This document shows, one piece after another, positions 1 to 9,202 of a stretch of 64,000 bases of DNA. Source of the stretch: Lichenicola sp964247755 (lineage in GTDB: Bacteria; Pseudomonadota; Alphaproteobacteria; Acetobacterales; Acetobacteraceae); assembly GCA_964247755.1 (NCBI GenBank), contig CAXTVX010000009.1:1-64000 (forward strand), given 5' to 3'. The notes under the pieces were generated by a model. The model ran no database searches and had not been told where the DNA came from. It saw only the letters and a program-made list of their open reading frames with translations. The position numbers and the translations under genes were made by a program. Within the stretch, counting starts at the first letter, position 1, and each line of letters starts with the position of its first letter.

Positions 1-73
1 TGCGCCCGGCAGGACTCGAACCCGCAACCAAGCCGTTATGAGCGGCCCGCTCTAACCATTGAGCTACGGGCGC
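1..73 (-). tRNA. tRNA-Ile(CAU), the AUA-decoding isoleucine tRNA
   Basis: The reverse complement folds into a complete cloverleaf: 7-bp acceptor stem GCGCCCG/CGGGCGC, U8-A9, D arm GCTC/GAGC, anticodon stem GGCCG/CGGCT with loop CTCATAA (anticodon CAT), and T arm GCGGG/CCTGC with loop TTCGAGT; the discriminator A is the first base of the window. The anticodon arm and variable loop (GGC..CTCATAA..GCTTGGT) match bacterial tRNA-Ile2 better than initiator or elongator tRNA-Met. C34 would then be converted to lysidine by TilS to read AUA. A CAU anticodon alone does not exclude Met. CCA is either encoded just outside the window or added enzymatically. Confidence 0.88.
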
Positions 74-188
74 ACAGGGCTGCCATCAGATCGCGCAAAC
101 GCCGGGATTTGGCAAGGTGCCGCGCTTGGCAAGGTGGGTGGCCGCCGATACGGTCGCCCCCCGAATCAAACGCAAGGCAGCACCCGAC

Positions 189-713
189 ATGGACGTGTCC
201 AAGATCAGCCCCGGCAAGGACGTCCCCTGGGACATCAACGTGGTGGTCGAGATCCCGCAGGGGTCGTCGGTGAAGTACGAGCTCGACAAGGACAGCGGCG
301 CGATCTTCGTCGACCGGTTCCTGTTCACGCCGATGGCCTATCCGGCCGCCTACGGCTTCATCCCCGGCACCCTGGCCGCAGACGGCGACCCGGCCGACGC
401 GCTGGTGCTGGCGCCGGCACCCGTGGTGCCAGGTGCGGTGATCCGCGCCCGCCCGATCGGCATGCTGAAGATGGAGGACGAGAGCGGCATGGACGAGAAG
501 ATCGTCTGCGTGCCGCACGACAAGATGCACACCCAGTTCACCGAGATCACCGAGGTGATGCAGCTGCCCGAGATCACCCGGCAGGTGATCGAGCACTTCT
601 TCACCCGCTACAAGGACCTGGAGCCCGGCAAGTGGGTGAAGGTCACCGGCTGGGCCGGCCGCGAGGAGGCGGGCCAGGTGATCCGCGAGGCGCTCGCCGC
701 GTTCGGGACGTAG
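189..713 (+). CDS. ppa: Inorganic pyrophosphatase (family I)
   Basis: Cytoplasmic enzyme that hydrolyses pyrophosphate to two phosphates with Mg2+, pulling biosynthetic reactions forward. The 174-residue product is the usual length for bacterial hexameric PPases. It starts MDVSKISPG and carries the family blocks VVVEIPQGSSVKYELD, SGAIFVDRFL, YPAAYGFIPGT, the signature DGDPADALV with its metal-binding aspartates, and a lysine- and aspartate-containing VIRARPIGMLKMEDE block. The ATG at 189 is preferred over an in-frame ATG at 117 because the first 24 residues of the longer frame have no family counterpart. It is divergent from the tRNA and convergent with the racemase-like gene downstream. Confidence 0.96.
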   Translation: MDVSKISPGKDVPWDINVVVEIPQGSSVKYELDKDSGAIFVDRFLFTPMAYPAAYGFIPGTLAADGDPADALVLAPAPVVPGAVIRARPIGMLKMEDESGMDEKIVCVPHDKMHTQFTEITEVMQLPEITRQVIEHFFTRYKDLEPGKWVKVTGWAGREEAGQVIREALAAFGT

Positions 714-812
714 GCCCTGGGCCCGGAACCCAGCCGGGTCCGCATCCGCCCCGCAGCGGACCTGGGGCGTTCGCGCATCGGCCGTGTCCACCAGCCCAAA
801 GGCTGAAGCCCG

Positions 813-1517
813 TCAGACCCCCGCCGTGGCCAGATCGACCGCAGCCTCGGCGTGGAGTGCCGTCGTATCGAAGAGCGGCACCGCACTGTCTTCGGGCCTC
901 ACCAGCAGCATGATCTCCGTGCAGCCCAGGATCACGGCCTCTGCGCCGCGCTCCACCAGCCGGGCGATCACCTCGCGGTAGGCTTGGCGCGAGGACGGTT
1001 CTGCCCGGCCCTGGACCAGCTCCTCGTAGATCACCCGGTGCACCAGGGCGCGGTCGTCGCCGCCCGGCACGAGCACGTCCAGCCCATGCCGGTCCGCGAG
1101 CCGTCCCTTGTAGAAATCCTGCTCCATGGTGAAGGCCGTCCCGAGCAGGCCGACCGTCTTCAGTCCGGCGCCCTTGATCCGTGCCGCGGTAGGGTCGGCG
1201 ATGTGCAGCAACGGCAGCCCGATGGACGCCTGAACCTGATCGGCCATGCGGTGCATCGTGTTGGTGCAGATCACCACGAAATCCGCGCCGCCGCGTTCCA
1301 GCCGCCGCGCCGCCGCGATCATCTCGGCAGCGGCGTCGTCCCAGCGTCCGGCATGCTGCAGCGCCTCGATCTCCCCGAAGTCGAACGACCACATGAGGCA
1401 GCGGGCCGAGCGCAGGCCGCCCAGGCGAGCCCGGACCATCTGGTTGATGATCCGGTAGTACTCGGCCGAGCTTTCCCAGCTCATCCCGCCGATGAGGCCA
1501 ATGACCTTCTGCGACAC
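813..1517 (-). CDS. Aspartate/glutamate racemase family protein
   Basis: Cofactor-independent amino-acid racemase-type enzyme of the Asp/Glu/hydantoin racemase superfamily, 234 residues. It opens with VIGLIGGMSWESS, typical of the YgeA/aspartate racemase branch. Both catalytic cysteine motifs are present: CTNTMH in the first half and GCTEIMLL near the C-terminus. The start is a GTG at 1517 with GGAGG seven bases upstream; an ATG further upstream at 1571 adds residues without family similarity. The substrate is not settled by sequence: L/D-aspartate is the first guess, but a broad-specificity amino acid racemase is possible. It stands alone, convergent with ppa. Confidence 0.9.
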   Translation of the reverse strand: MSQKVIGLIGGMSWESSAEYYRIINQMVRARLGGLRSARCLMWSFDFGEIEALQHAGRWDDAAAEMIAAARRLERGGADFVVICTNTMHRMADQVQASIGLPLLHIADPTAARIKGAGLKTVGLLGTAFTMEQDFYKGRLADRHGLDVLVPGGDDRALVHRVIYEELVQGRAEPSSRQAYREVIARLVERGAEAVILGCTEIMLLVRPEDSAVPLFDTTALHAEAAVDLATAGV

Positions 1518-1619
1518 GCCATCCTCCACTCCGTGACCAGCATGAGGGAGTGAGCCTCGTCCGGCAGGCAAGGTCCGCTCACCACCAACCTCGGCGGTAC
1601 GCCTGGCGGAGTTCGAACC

Positions 1620-2843
1620 CTACGCCGCCGCGATGGTCTGCTCGATCAGCGCCTCATAGTTGCGCAAGTAGTCGCCCATCGACAGGGTGCGCTCCGCGTC
1701 CTTGCGGGCGGCGCGGCGCAGGCGCTGCGACAGCGGCCTGTTCTCCAGGATCTCCAGCACGCCGTCGGCCAGCGCCTCGGGGTCGTGGAACGAGACCAGC
1801 AGCCCGTTCTTGTTGTGCCGGATGAACTCCTGCACCGGCCCGGTGTCGCTGCCGACGATGGCGCACCCCGAGGCCAGCGCCTCGCGCAGCGACCAGGAGG
1901 CGACGAACGGGTAGGTCAGGTAGACGTGCGCGTCCGAGCGCTTCAGCAGGTCGGCGTAGCTGAGGTAGTCCAGCTTGCCGACGAAGTGCACACGCGACAG
2001 GTCGAGCCGTGCGCCCAGCTGTGCCGTGAGGATCTCGCGCCAGCATCCCGAGGCCAGCCTAGCGCCGTAGCTGACGCCGTCGCCGCCGACCACGATCACC
2101 CGCGCGTCCGGCCGCTGGTCGAGGATGCGCGGCAGGGCCCGCATGAAGCTGTGGAAGCCGCGATACGGCTCCAGGTCGCGCGCCACGTAGGTGACGAGCT
2201 TCTCGCCCGGCGAGACCAGAACGTTGCGGAGCAGGAAGTCCTTCTTCGCCAGGGTCGGGTCTGGCGCGCAGGCGGCGAGGTCGACGCCCTCCTTCAGCAC
2301 CGAGATGCGGTCCTGCGCCCAGTCCGGATAGGTCGACTTCTGGAACAGGGTCGGCGTCTGGCCGTGGCCGATGTTGTTCAGGGCCAGCAGGTTGACCGCG
2401 TTCTTGGCCCGCACGCGCGGGAACATCGCCGGGTCGTCCGGGAACTCGGGATCGAAGCCGACATCGAACTTGTCGGTGTGGTAGTAGAACTCGAGGTAGC
2501 CCAGCATCGGCGTGTCCGGATACACGTCGGACAGGTTGAGCAGCTCGCCCCAGCCGTGATGGCCGATGATGATGTCCGGCTCGAAGCCGAGGGTCTTCAG
2601 GCTGCGGGCGGTCTGGGCGACCATCTCGGCGCGCAGCACGGCGAGCTCGAACTCCTGCGCCGCCGGGTGGGTGCCCGGCGTCACGCCGCGCGGCAGCTTG
2701 TAGAAGGCGCGGCGCACCCCGGGCAGCACGTTGCTGTTCGGTTCGCTGATGAACACCACCTCGTGCTCGCCCTGTCGGGTGAGGTGACGAACCAGGTGCA
2801 GGAACTGGCCCGGGAAGTTCTGGTGGACAAACAGATATCGCAA
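1620..2843 (-). CDS. Glycosyltransferase family 4 protein
   Basis: GT-B fold glycosyltransferase of about 407 residues. It starts LRYLFVHQNFPGQF, which matches the usual N-terminus of this subfamily (MRYLFVHQNFPGQF), so a TTG at 2843 is taken as the start; the frame stays open to an ATG at 2906 and the true start could lie there. The N-terminal half has the acceptor-domain blocks IIGHHGWGE and YLEFYYHTD. The C-terminal half has the nucleotide-sugar binding region VTYVARDLEPYRGFHSFMRA, VIVVGGDGVSYG, HFVGKLDYLSY and the SWSLREALASGCAIVGSDTGPVQEF segment with the GT4 E-x7-E-like residues. It is the last of a run of minus-strand genes including a second glycosyltransferase and a type I secretion system, so surface glycan or glycoprotein assembly is likely. 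Confidence 0.85.
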   Translation of the reverse strand: MRYLFVHQNFPGQFLHLVRHLTRQGEHEVVFISEPNSNVLPGVRRAFYKLPRGVTPGTHPAAQEFELAVLRAEMVAQTARSLKTLGFEPDIIIGHHGWGELLNLSDVYPDTPMLGYLEFYYHTDKFDVGFDPEFPDDPAMFPRVRAKNAVNLLALNNIGHGQTPTLFQKSTYPDWAQDRISVLKEGVDLAACAPDPTLAKKDFLLRNVLVSPGEKLVTYVARDLEPYRGFHSFMRALPRILDQRPDARVIVVGGDGVSYGARLASGCWREILTAQLGARLDLSRVHFVGKLDYLSYADLLKRSDAHVYLTYPFVASWSLREALASGCAIVGSDTGPVQEFIRHNKNGLLVSFHDPEALADGVLEILENRPLSQRLRRAARKDAERTLSMGDYLRNYEALIEQTIAAA

Positions 2844-2968
2844 GAAACGGCCTGACACTCGTTCGATGGCGGAACCGACAGGGTCGCGCCTCGACCTGGA
2901 ACGCACATGACGAACGCAGCATTCAGCGCATGCGCGGCTTTATGAACCGATAACGCGTCCGTCGCCTA

Positions 2969-3014
2969 GAGCGGATCCCGACCGGGTGGATCACCTGATC
3001 GGGTGAGGATGCTC
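2969..3014. repeat. REP-like palindromic intergenic repeat, copy A
   Basis: A 46-base imperfect palindrome beginning GAGC and ending GCTC. The core arms CCCGACCGGGTG (2977-2988) and CACCTGATCGGG (2992-3003) pair over 12 positions with one mismatch and one wobble around a GAT loop. A second copy with the same CACCTGATCGG core and GAATGCTC-type end is at 32898-32943. It sits between two same-strand genes, so it may end or attenuate transcription, or may simply be a dispersed REP sequence. Confidence 0.6.
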
Positions 3015-3123
3015 GCCGAAACAAGCCGAGGCATGCGACCAACCGGCCCGGTCGACTTGCCGGAGCGTGATCCGCGAGCCGAAGGGAACGGATCATGCCA
3101 CGGATGCCGGCGGCGCATGCGGA

Positions 3124-4182
3124 TCAGCGCCGCCCCTTGCCGGCGCCCGCCTTCGCCATCGGCCCGCTCCGCGCTGCGGATCGGACGGGAACGCCGCGTG
3201 CCGGCGGCGCGGCAGGAAGCGGCTTCTCGGCTGCCTTGGCGGCAGCCCGACGCGGCGGCTCGGCACGGGCCGGCGGGCGCACCGCCTTGACCCGCGCCGG
3301 TGGCTCCGGCTCGGACAGGATGCCCTCGCCGGCGGTCGCGTCGGCCAGCGGCAGGATCTCCACCAGGAAGGCCTCGAGCGGCGCCAGGCTCGGCGCCTCG
3401 GCAGTTTCCGTGCCGTCCACCGGACCGATCGCGGTGCCGTCGGTGAAGGTGGCGCTGAGCCGGACCTCGTGACGCTCGGCGGCGTCCCCCTTCAGGCGGA
3501 CGCGGAGCCCCAGGATCGGCAGCGCCATGCCACGGCTGCCGCAATAGCTGCCGCCTTCCGCCCAGGGCGACAGCCAGCCCTTGCCGAGCACCGCCTGGTA
3601 CTCGATGTCGGTCGGCTCGACGAAGCGGCTCGGTGCGATCGCGAAGCCCTCGATCCAGTTCTGGCTGCCGCGCACGCCCATCCAGTCGCCGAGCCGGGTG
3701 AGCACGTCGCCACGCCGCTGCACGTGGGCGGCCACTTCGGGCTTGCCGGGCGGCTCCACAACCGGAGCGGGTTCCGCAGGTGGGGGTGCGACCGAAGGCG
3801 CCTGCAGGTTCGCCTGCGCCGGGGCGGCCGGCGCCTCGCTCAACCGCAGCACCTGGAGCTTGGGCGCCTCGGCCGCGCTGTTCACCGTCTGGTAGATCGT
3901 CACCAGCACCTGCGACGGCACGGAACTGACGCGCACCAGGGCAGCACTTCCTTCCCCGCCCAGCCAGCCATCGGAGTCGAAGGTGCTGATCGACAGCGAG
4001 TCCGCGTGGGTGGCGGGTGGCCGGGTGATGCGCACCCCGGGGAGCCCGGTCTGCGGATCCGGCGGCGCCCCGCCGGGACTGTGGAACACGCAGAACAGCC
4101 CAGGATCGAGCAGCATCAGGTGGGCGGACACCTTGAGCTCCGTCACCATGTTCCGGTTCGGTGGCGGACTGGTCTGCGACAT
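3124..4182 (-). CDS. Hydrophobic-W (ChW)-like protein of unknown function
   Basis: A 352-residue protein that I cannot assign to a characterised function. Residues about 190-235 read YQAVLGKGWLSPWAEGG followed by GSRG, LPILGL and RVRLKG, which is the layout of a hydrophobic W (ChW) repeat: GW, W, G, G..G, hydrophobic strand, R/K. The N-terminal 110 residues look beta-rich. The middle is a Pro/Ala linker (about 120-145), and the last 60 residues are Ala, Pro, Arg and Lys rich and very basic. No signal peptide is evident. It lies between two glycosyltransferases on the same strand, 36 bases after the stop of the larger one, so a role in polysaccharide or glycoprotein assembly or recognition is a fair guess. 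Confidence 0.7.
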   Translation of the reverse strand: MSQTSPPPNRNMVTELKVSAHLMLLDPGLFCVFHSPGGAPPDPQTGLPGVRITRPPATHADSLSISTFDSDGWLGGEGSAALVRVSSVPSQVLVTIYQTVNSAAEAPKLQVLRLSEAPAAPAQANLQAPSVAPPPAEPAPVVEPPGKPEVAAHVQRRGDVLTRLGDWMGVRGSQNWIEGFAIAPSRFVEPTDIEYQAVLGKGWLSPWAEGGSYCGSRGMALPILGLRVRLKGDAAERHEVRLSATFTDGTAIGPVDGTETAEAPSLAPLEAFLVEILPLADATAGEGILSEPEPPARVKAVRPPARAEPPRRAAAKAAEKPLPAAPPARGVPVRSAARSGPMAKAGAGKGRR

Positions 4183-4218
4183 CGGCGGTGTTCCGTTCCT
4201 GCCTGCCCGGCGCCGGCT

Positions 4219-7200
4219 TCAGCGTGCCGGCGCGCGATGGTGCGACGGCGGACGCCGCACCGCAATGGGCTGCGTGGACGCGGATGGTGGCGGAATGACG
4301 GCGGAATGACGCTGGCACAGGCGCAGCAGCACCATGTTCAGCTCCGGGATCGGCAGCCCGAGCGGAAGCACCGCGCCGCGCCCGGTGCGCCGTATGCGCT
4401 CCGCGGGTGCGCCCAGGTCGAAGGCGGCGACGGGCAGGCCCGCGCGCCAGGCGAGGCCCAAGGTGAAGCACCAGGTTTCCGGCCACACCGACGGCAGCAG
4501 CGCCAGGTCCGCGTCCTGGGCGCGGATCAGCGCCACCGCGTCCTCCTCGCGATACTCGCCGGTCACGAACGCGCAGCCGGCCTCCATCAGCGCCATGTCG
4601 TCGGGGGTGTGGCCGACCACCACGAACTCGATCGGCAGCTGCCGCGCGCGCGCGTCGGCCAGGCAGGCCTGCAGCACCTCCAGGCCCTTCTCGCGGCCGA
4701 TGCCGCCGATCACCACGATCCGGGCCGGCCGGGGCTGCCCGGCGGCGGCGCGGCCTGAGGCGCTGCCCGGCCTGGGGCCCAGGGACGACACGGCGGCAAG
4801 CCGTTCCAGCGACAGGTCCGGCCGGTCGTCCTCCCAGGACACCACCTCCACGCGCAGGCGGGGGAAATGCCGGCCCATCCGGTTCGCCGCGTCCTGCGAC
4901 GGCGCCACCACCCGGCGCGCCGCCTTCAACTCGGCGGCGGACCGCGCCAGCAGCGCCGGCATGGTGATCTCCTCCAGCAGGTTGCTGCCCTGGACGGCGA
5001 TGCAGCTCTCGCAGCCGGCCACGTCGGGCTCGCCGCAGTAGCGGCCGCCGGGGCCCACCAGGGCGATGCGCTGACAGAACCAGGCATAGTCGTGGACATA
5101 GGCGTCGAACGGGATGCCCAGCCGGACGCACAGGGCGCGGACCTGCGGGTGGTGGCCGAGCAGGTGGTGCCATTCCGCGTGCAGCACCCCTTCCGCGCCC
5201 AGCAGCGCCACCAGCGCGTCCAGCTCCAACGGCAGGGCGTAGCGCAGGTTGGGGAAGGCCTCCTCGCTGGCGGCGTCGGACAGCGCCACCCCGTCCGGGT
5301 CGGGACGCAGCACGATCGGGCGGATGTTCTGGACGCGCAGCAGCCGCGCCCGCTCCCCCACCACCCGTTCCACCCCGCCGCCCTGGGCATGGGTGACCAG
5401 AAGCACCGCGCGCGGCGCCATGTCGCGGCCGGCACGCATCCGGCGAGCCTGCACCCAGCGCGCGAGGTCCAGCCGGCGGCGCGCCGGGGCCAGCGGGTCA
5501 GCCTCGATGTACGCCAGCACCATCTCGTCGTAGCCGGGATGCAGGCGGTTCAGGATCAGCAGGTTGCGTCGCATGAGCTCGGTGCGGGCAGCACCGAACG
5601 ACACGTTGCCGACATGGGCGACGAAGGCGCCCAGGGCCGCGACGTGGCGCCAGCCGAGGTGGCGGGCGCGCAGGCACCAGTCGTTCTCCTCGCCGTAGCC
5701 CTGCGCGAACAGGTCCTCGCGCAGCAGCCCGACCTGGTCCAGGCAGTCGCGCCGGAGGTAGAGGCAGAACCCGTTGCCGGTCGGGATGTCGTGCACGGCG
5801 TCGCCGTTGGCACCGAGCGCCAGCGCCATCAGCCGCCTGGTGGCGGGAAGGTCGGGCACCTTGTTGCGCGCGCGGTGGTCGGGATAGCTCAGGATGCTCG
5901 CGTCGTTGGACAGCGGCGTCGCGCTGCCAATGTCCGGCGCATGATAGGCGGCACGGCGCAGCGCCTCCAGCCAGCCGGGTGCGACCAGCGTGTCGCTGTT
6001 GAGCAGCACCACGTCGCGGTCCGGGCAGGCGGCGATGCCGTCGTTGGCGCTGGCCGGGAACCCGCCGTTCTGCGTGCGGCGGACCAGCTGGATCCGGCCT
6101 GACCGCGCCATCGCTTCCAGCGCCTCGACCAGGGCTGGCTCCGGCGACGCGTCCTCGACCGCCACCACCACCGTGCCGGGCGGGATGCTCGCCAGCACGC
6201 TGTCGAGGCAGTCCAGGGTGCGTCGCAGGTGGCGGTAGACCGGCACCACGACGCCGACCGGTCGGGACGGGCCGATCCGCGGCGACCTGCCGACGGTGGA
6301 GGCCGACACCGGCAGGAACGGCGGCAGCTCCTGCATCGTGACAGCGCCCTCGTCGGCGGCGCTGCGGAGGCGCCGGCTGAACCGCGCCTGCAGCAGTGCT
6401 GCGGCAGCACCCGCGCGCCGTTCCAGACCGGGATCGAGCGGGCTTCCGGTCAGGGCCTGCCCGTTGCCGCCACGCACCTCCACGGTGCCGTCGAGCTGTG
6501 CCGCGGTGAGGTCGGCGAAGTGCAGCAGCCGCGGCCGGGCCAGGGGGACGTCCGACGACACGACCTCGGCGAACCGCTCCATCGCCGCGACGACCGGAGG
6601 TCCGGAGGCCGGGATCAGGGTCAGCAGCGGGATGCGCTCGGGCTCGCCGGGATGCCACACCCAGCCGTGCAGGCGGTCGTCCTGCACCTCGACGAACCCC
6701 TCGATCCGCCCGATCGCCCGGACGTCGATCGGGCTGCCCAGCAGCGGCCGGCCGCCGCGGGACACCTCCAGCCGCCGCCCCTGCGGCCAGGCACCCTCCA
6801 GGACCGTCCGGTTCTTCCGGGTGCGCAGCCGGACCGGCGTCCCGTCCAGCCGGACCGCGAGGGCGTCGCGTCCGGTCCTGGCGGAACCGGGTGCCGGCGG
6901 CCGGTCGAGGTGCAGGGTGCCGTCGCCGGACAGGCCGCACCAGCCGGGCCAGCCGGCGGCGCGGGCGATTTCACCCAGCAGGCTGCGCACCGCCTCGTCC
7001 GGGGCATTGCGCGACAGGGCTTCGCCGATCGCCGCGGCGGCCTCGTCATGGGAGCCGGCGGCGCGGCGGGCAGCGGCGAGCGCCACCCAGCCCTCCCGGA
7101 AGTCGTGCTGCTGCAGCAGCGGCAGCAGCAGCACGATCGCGCCATGCGGGTCGCCGCAGCTCATGCGCGCCATCGCCAGCGGGAAGCTGACCGTGGCCGC

Positions 7201-7491
7201 CTCCGGCGCCAGGCGGTGGGCCCGCTCGAGCCAGCGCAGGGCGAGGTCCGACTGGCCGCGTTCGGTGGCGATCCGGCCGAGCCGGAACGAGTCCTGCGCC
7301 CGCAGCCGCGCCCATTCCCGCCATTCGGCCCGGTCGGCCTCCGTGACACGGTGCGGCGACGGGGCGGGGGCCGGCCTGGACGGCAGCAGCCCGGAAGGAG
7401 GGTGCGCGGGCGGCCTAGTTCTGGCTGGCGGCACGGGCGACCGGCGCCGCGGGCGGCTGCGGGCGGGCGCCGAGACGGGCCAGCTCGGCAT
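4219..7491 (-). CDS. Large bifunctional glycosyltransferase: TPR-like N-terminus, GT2 domain, GT4-like domain
   Basis: A protein of up to 1090 residues. After a Pro/Arg-rich leader (1-48) come helical TPR-like repeats (about 55-170) and a beta-rich linker (215-370) containing the GFVEVQDDRLHGWVWHP motif. The GT2 domain follows (about 385-640), with VGVVVPVYRHLRRT, LNSDT as the metal-binding D-x-D equivalent, and GYGEENDWCLRA. A C-terminal GT-B part (690-1065) includes VTHAQGGGVERVV, GGIGREKGLEVL and LLPSVWPETWCFTLGLAW. Two catalytic folds in one chain suggest successive sugar additions. The start is uncertain: the ATG at 7491 overlaps the upstream Sel1 gene by 77 bases, and the low-complexity first 48 residues may not be translated; a GTG at 7434 is an alternative. 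Confidence 0.85.
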   Translation of the reverse strand: MPSWPVSAPARSRPRRRSPVPPARTRPPAHPPSGLLPSRPAPAPSPHRVTEADRAEWREWARLRAQDSFRLGRIATERGQSDLALRWLERAHRLAPEAATVSFPLAMARMSCGDPHGAIVLLLPLLQQHDFREGWVALAAARRAAGSHDEAAAAIGEALSRNAPDEAVRSLLGEIARAAGWPGWCGLSGDGTLHLDRPPAPGSARTGRDALAVRLDGTPVRLRTRKNRTVLEGAWPQGRRLEVSRGGRPLLGSPIDVRAIGRIEGFVEVQDDRLHGWVWHPGEPERIPLLTLIPASGPPVVAAMERFAEVVSSDVPLARPRLLHFADLTAAQLDGTVEVRGGNGQALTGSPLDPGLERRAGAAAALLQARFSRRLRSAADEGAVTMQELPPFLPVSASTVGRSPRIGPSRPVGVVVPVYRHLRRTLDCLDSVLASIPPGTVVVAVEDASPEPALVEALEAMARSGRIQLVRRTQNGGFPASANDGIAACPDRDVVLLNSDTLVAPGWLEALRRAAYHAPDIGSATPLSNDASILSYPDHRARNKVPDLPATRRLMALALGANGDAVHDIPTGNGFCLYLRRDCLDQVGLLREDLFAQGYGEENDWCLRARHLGWRHVAALGAFVAHVGNVSFGAARTELMRRNLLILNRLHPGYDEMVLAYIEADPLAPARRRLDLARWVQARRMRAGRDMAPRAVLLVTHAQGGGVERVVGERARLLRVQNIRPIVLRPDPDGVALSDAASEEAFPNLRYALPLELDALVALLGAEGVLHAEWHHLLGHHPQVRALCVRLGIPFDAYVHDYAWFCQRIALVGPGGRYCGEPDVAGCESCIAVQGSNLLEEITMPALLARSAAELKAARRVVAPSQDAANRMGRHFPRLRVEVVSWEDDRPDLSLERLAAVSSLGPRPGSASGRAAAGQPRPARIVVIGGIGREKGLEVLQACLADARARQLPIEFVVVGHTPDDMALMEAGCAFVTGEYREEDAVALIRAQDADLALLPSVWPETWCFTLGLAWRAGLPVAAFDLGAPAERIRRTGRGAVLPLGLPIPELNMVLLRLCQRHSAVIPPPSASTQPIAVRRPPSHHRAPAR

Positions 7492-9202
7492 CGGCCTCGA
7501 TCAGTCCCTGCGCCCGGGCACGCTGCAGCCAGAGCCTGGCCTCGGCCGGGTTGGTCTCGCTGGCCAGGCCGCGTGCGAGATAGCGGCCGAGCATCAGCTG
7601 CGCCATCGCGTGGCCGCGTTCGGCCGCCTGCCGGAAGTGCACCTGCGCCAGCGGACGGTTCTCCGCCACCTCGTGGCCACCGCCATGCATGGCGGCGACC
7701 GAGAAGATGGCGTTGATGTGGCCCTGCCTGGCGGCGCGCTCGAACATCTCAAGGGCGGCTGCGTGGTCGCGCACGCCGCCGCGTCCGTTCAGCAGCAGCT
7801 CGGCATAGGCCATCTCGGCATCCGGCAGCCCGGCCTCGGCGGCCTTGGAGATCCAGAACCGGCCCTCCTTGAGGTCGATCTCGACGCCACGCCCTTCGGT
7901 CAGCATGCGGCCGTACCAGTACTGGGCGTTCACCACCCCGTCTGCGGCACGGCGCAGCCAGAGCGCTGCCTGCCGGTCGTTGCGCTCCACCCCGACGCCC
8001 TCGGCCAGGCAGACGCCGAAGTTGAACGCCGCCACCAGGTCGCCGGTCTCGGCCGCCTGCTCGAAGCGCTCGCGGGCCGCGGTGCGGTCATGTTCGCTGC
8101 CGCCGCCGGACAGCACCAGGTTGCCGAGGTCGACATGGGCGAGCTGATCGCCGCGCTCGGCGGAATGGCGGAACCAGCGTGCCGCCTCTTCCGGGTCGCG
8201 CTGCACGCCGGCCCCGGTCAGGTAGAGCAGGCCGAGCGCACGGGCCGAGGCTGCATGGCCGGCCGCGGCGGCACGGCCATACCAGCTCGCCGCCTCGGCG
8301 TAGTTCGGCGGCAGGTCGCCGCCGCGGGAATAAAGGTCGCCGACCAGCGCCGCCGCTTCCGCGTCGCCGCCAAGGGCCGCACGGCGGAGCCAGGACTCGC
8401 CGCGCGCTGTGTTGCGCTCGACGCCACGTCCTTCCATCAGCGCCAGCCCGTAGCGCGCCTCGCCGGATCGCACCCGCCTCTCGGCTGCCTGCCGGTACAG
8501 CTCGGTGGCGGCGGCGACGTCCTGCTTCACGCCGGCGCCGCGTTCGGTCATTACGCCGAGCAGATAGAGCGCGGTGCCGAGGCCGCCCTCGGCCGCCTTG
8601 GCCAGGCTGGTGGCGGCCTTCTGCTGGCCTTCCGCGTCGAGGGCGTTGCGCAGTTGCGCCAGCGCCACGCCGAGATGACCCTGCGGGCAGCCGGCTTCGG
8701 CGGAGCGCGCATACCACCCGTCGGCGGTGTCGAGGTCGCGCATCTCCGCAGGGCCGGAGGTGAGGATGTAGCCGAGCAGGGCCTGCCCGTCCGGGGACCC
8801 GGCCTCCGCGGCACGCGCGGCCCATTGCGCGGCGTGCTCGTAGTCCGGCTTGGCGTCCTGCTGGCTCGGTCCGGCCGAGAACACCGCGCTGCCCGATCCG
8901 CCGCTGGAAACCAGCCCGAACAGGTGCAGGGTGGCAAGCACCACCTGCGCCTCGACCCAGCCGGCCTCGGCGGCACGCTCGATCCAGCGTGCACCCTCCT
9001 CCCGGCTGACCGGGACCCCCGCACCGTCGAGATAGGCGCGTCCGACCCGGAACTGCGCTTCCGGAATCCCGGCGGTGGCGGCGGCGCTGAGCGGCGCGAA
9101 GGCACGGCCCACCTCGCCCGCCTCGATCAGGCTGAGCGCATAGCGCAGCTTGCCACGCGGCGAGAACAGGGAGGCCACGCGCTGCTTCAGGAAGTTCGCC
9201 AT
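7415..9202 (-). CDS. Sel1-like repeat (SLR) protein
   Basis: About 595 residues made almost wholly of Sel1-type repeats, roughly 14 copies of a 36-residue helical hairpin with the A-x-x-x-G-x-x-x-A/G and RAAEAG patterns (for example AQFRVGRAYLDGAGV, WYGRAAAAGHAASAR, AMAQLMLGRYLARG). SLR proteins are scaffolds for protein-protein contacts, often in envelope biogenesis or secretion. The start used is the ATG at 9202, with AGGA five bases upstream; an ATG four codons earlier (9214) is also possible. No signal peptide is obvious. Its position between the HlyD-type adaptor and the large glycosyltransferase suggests that it assembles or regulates that machinery. Confidence 0.88.
   Translation of the reverse strand: MANFLKQRVASLFSPRGKLRYALSLIEAGEVGRAFAPLSAAATAGIPEAQFRVGRAYLDGAGVPVSREEGARWIERAAEAGWVEAQVVLATLHLFGLVSSGGSGSAVFSAGPSQQDAKPDYEHAAQWAARAAEAGSPDGQALLGYILTSGPAEMRDLDTADGWYARSAEAGCPQGHLGVALAQLRNALDAEGQQKAATSLAKAAEGGLGTALYLLGVMTERGAGVKQDVAAATELYRQAAERRVRSGEARYGLALMEGRGVERNTARGESWLRRAALGGDAEAAALVGDLYSRGGDLPPNYAEAASWYGRAAAAGHAASARALGLLYLTGAGVQRDPEEAARWFRHSAERGDQLAHVDLGNLVLSGGGSEHDRTAARERFEQAAETGDLVAAFNFGVCLAEGVGVERNDRQAALWLRRAADGVVNAQYWYGRMLTEGRGVEIDLKEGRFWISKAAEAGLPDAEMAYAELLLNGRGGVRDHAAALEMFERAARQGHINAIFSVAAMHGGGHEVAENRPLAQVHFRQAAERGHAMAQLMLGRYLARGLASETNPAEARLWLQRARAQGLIEADAELARLGARPQPPAAPVARAASQN

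Noticed and set aside
3003..4758. Plus-strand frame of 563 codons opposite the ChW-like and glycosyltransferase genes
   Set aside because: Composition is that of an antisense shadow and it lacks a start site or domain similarity.
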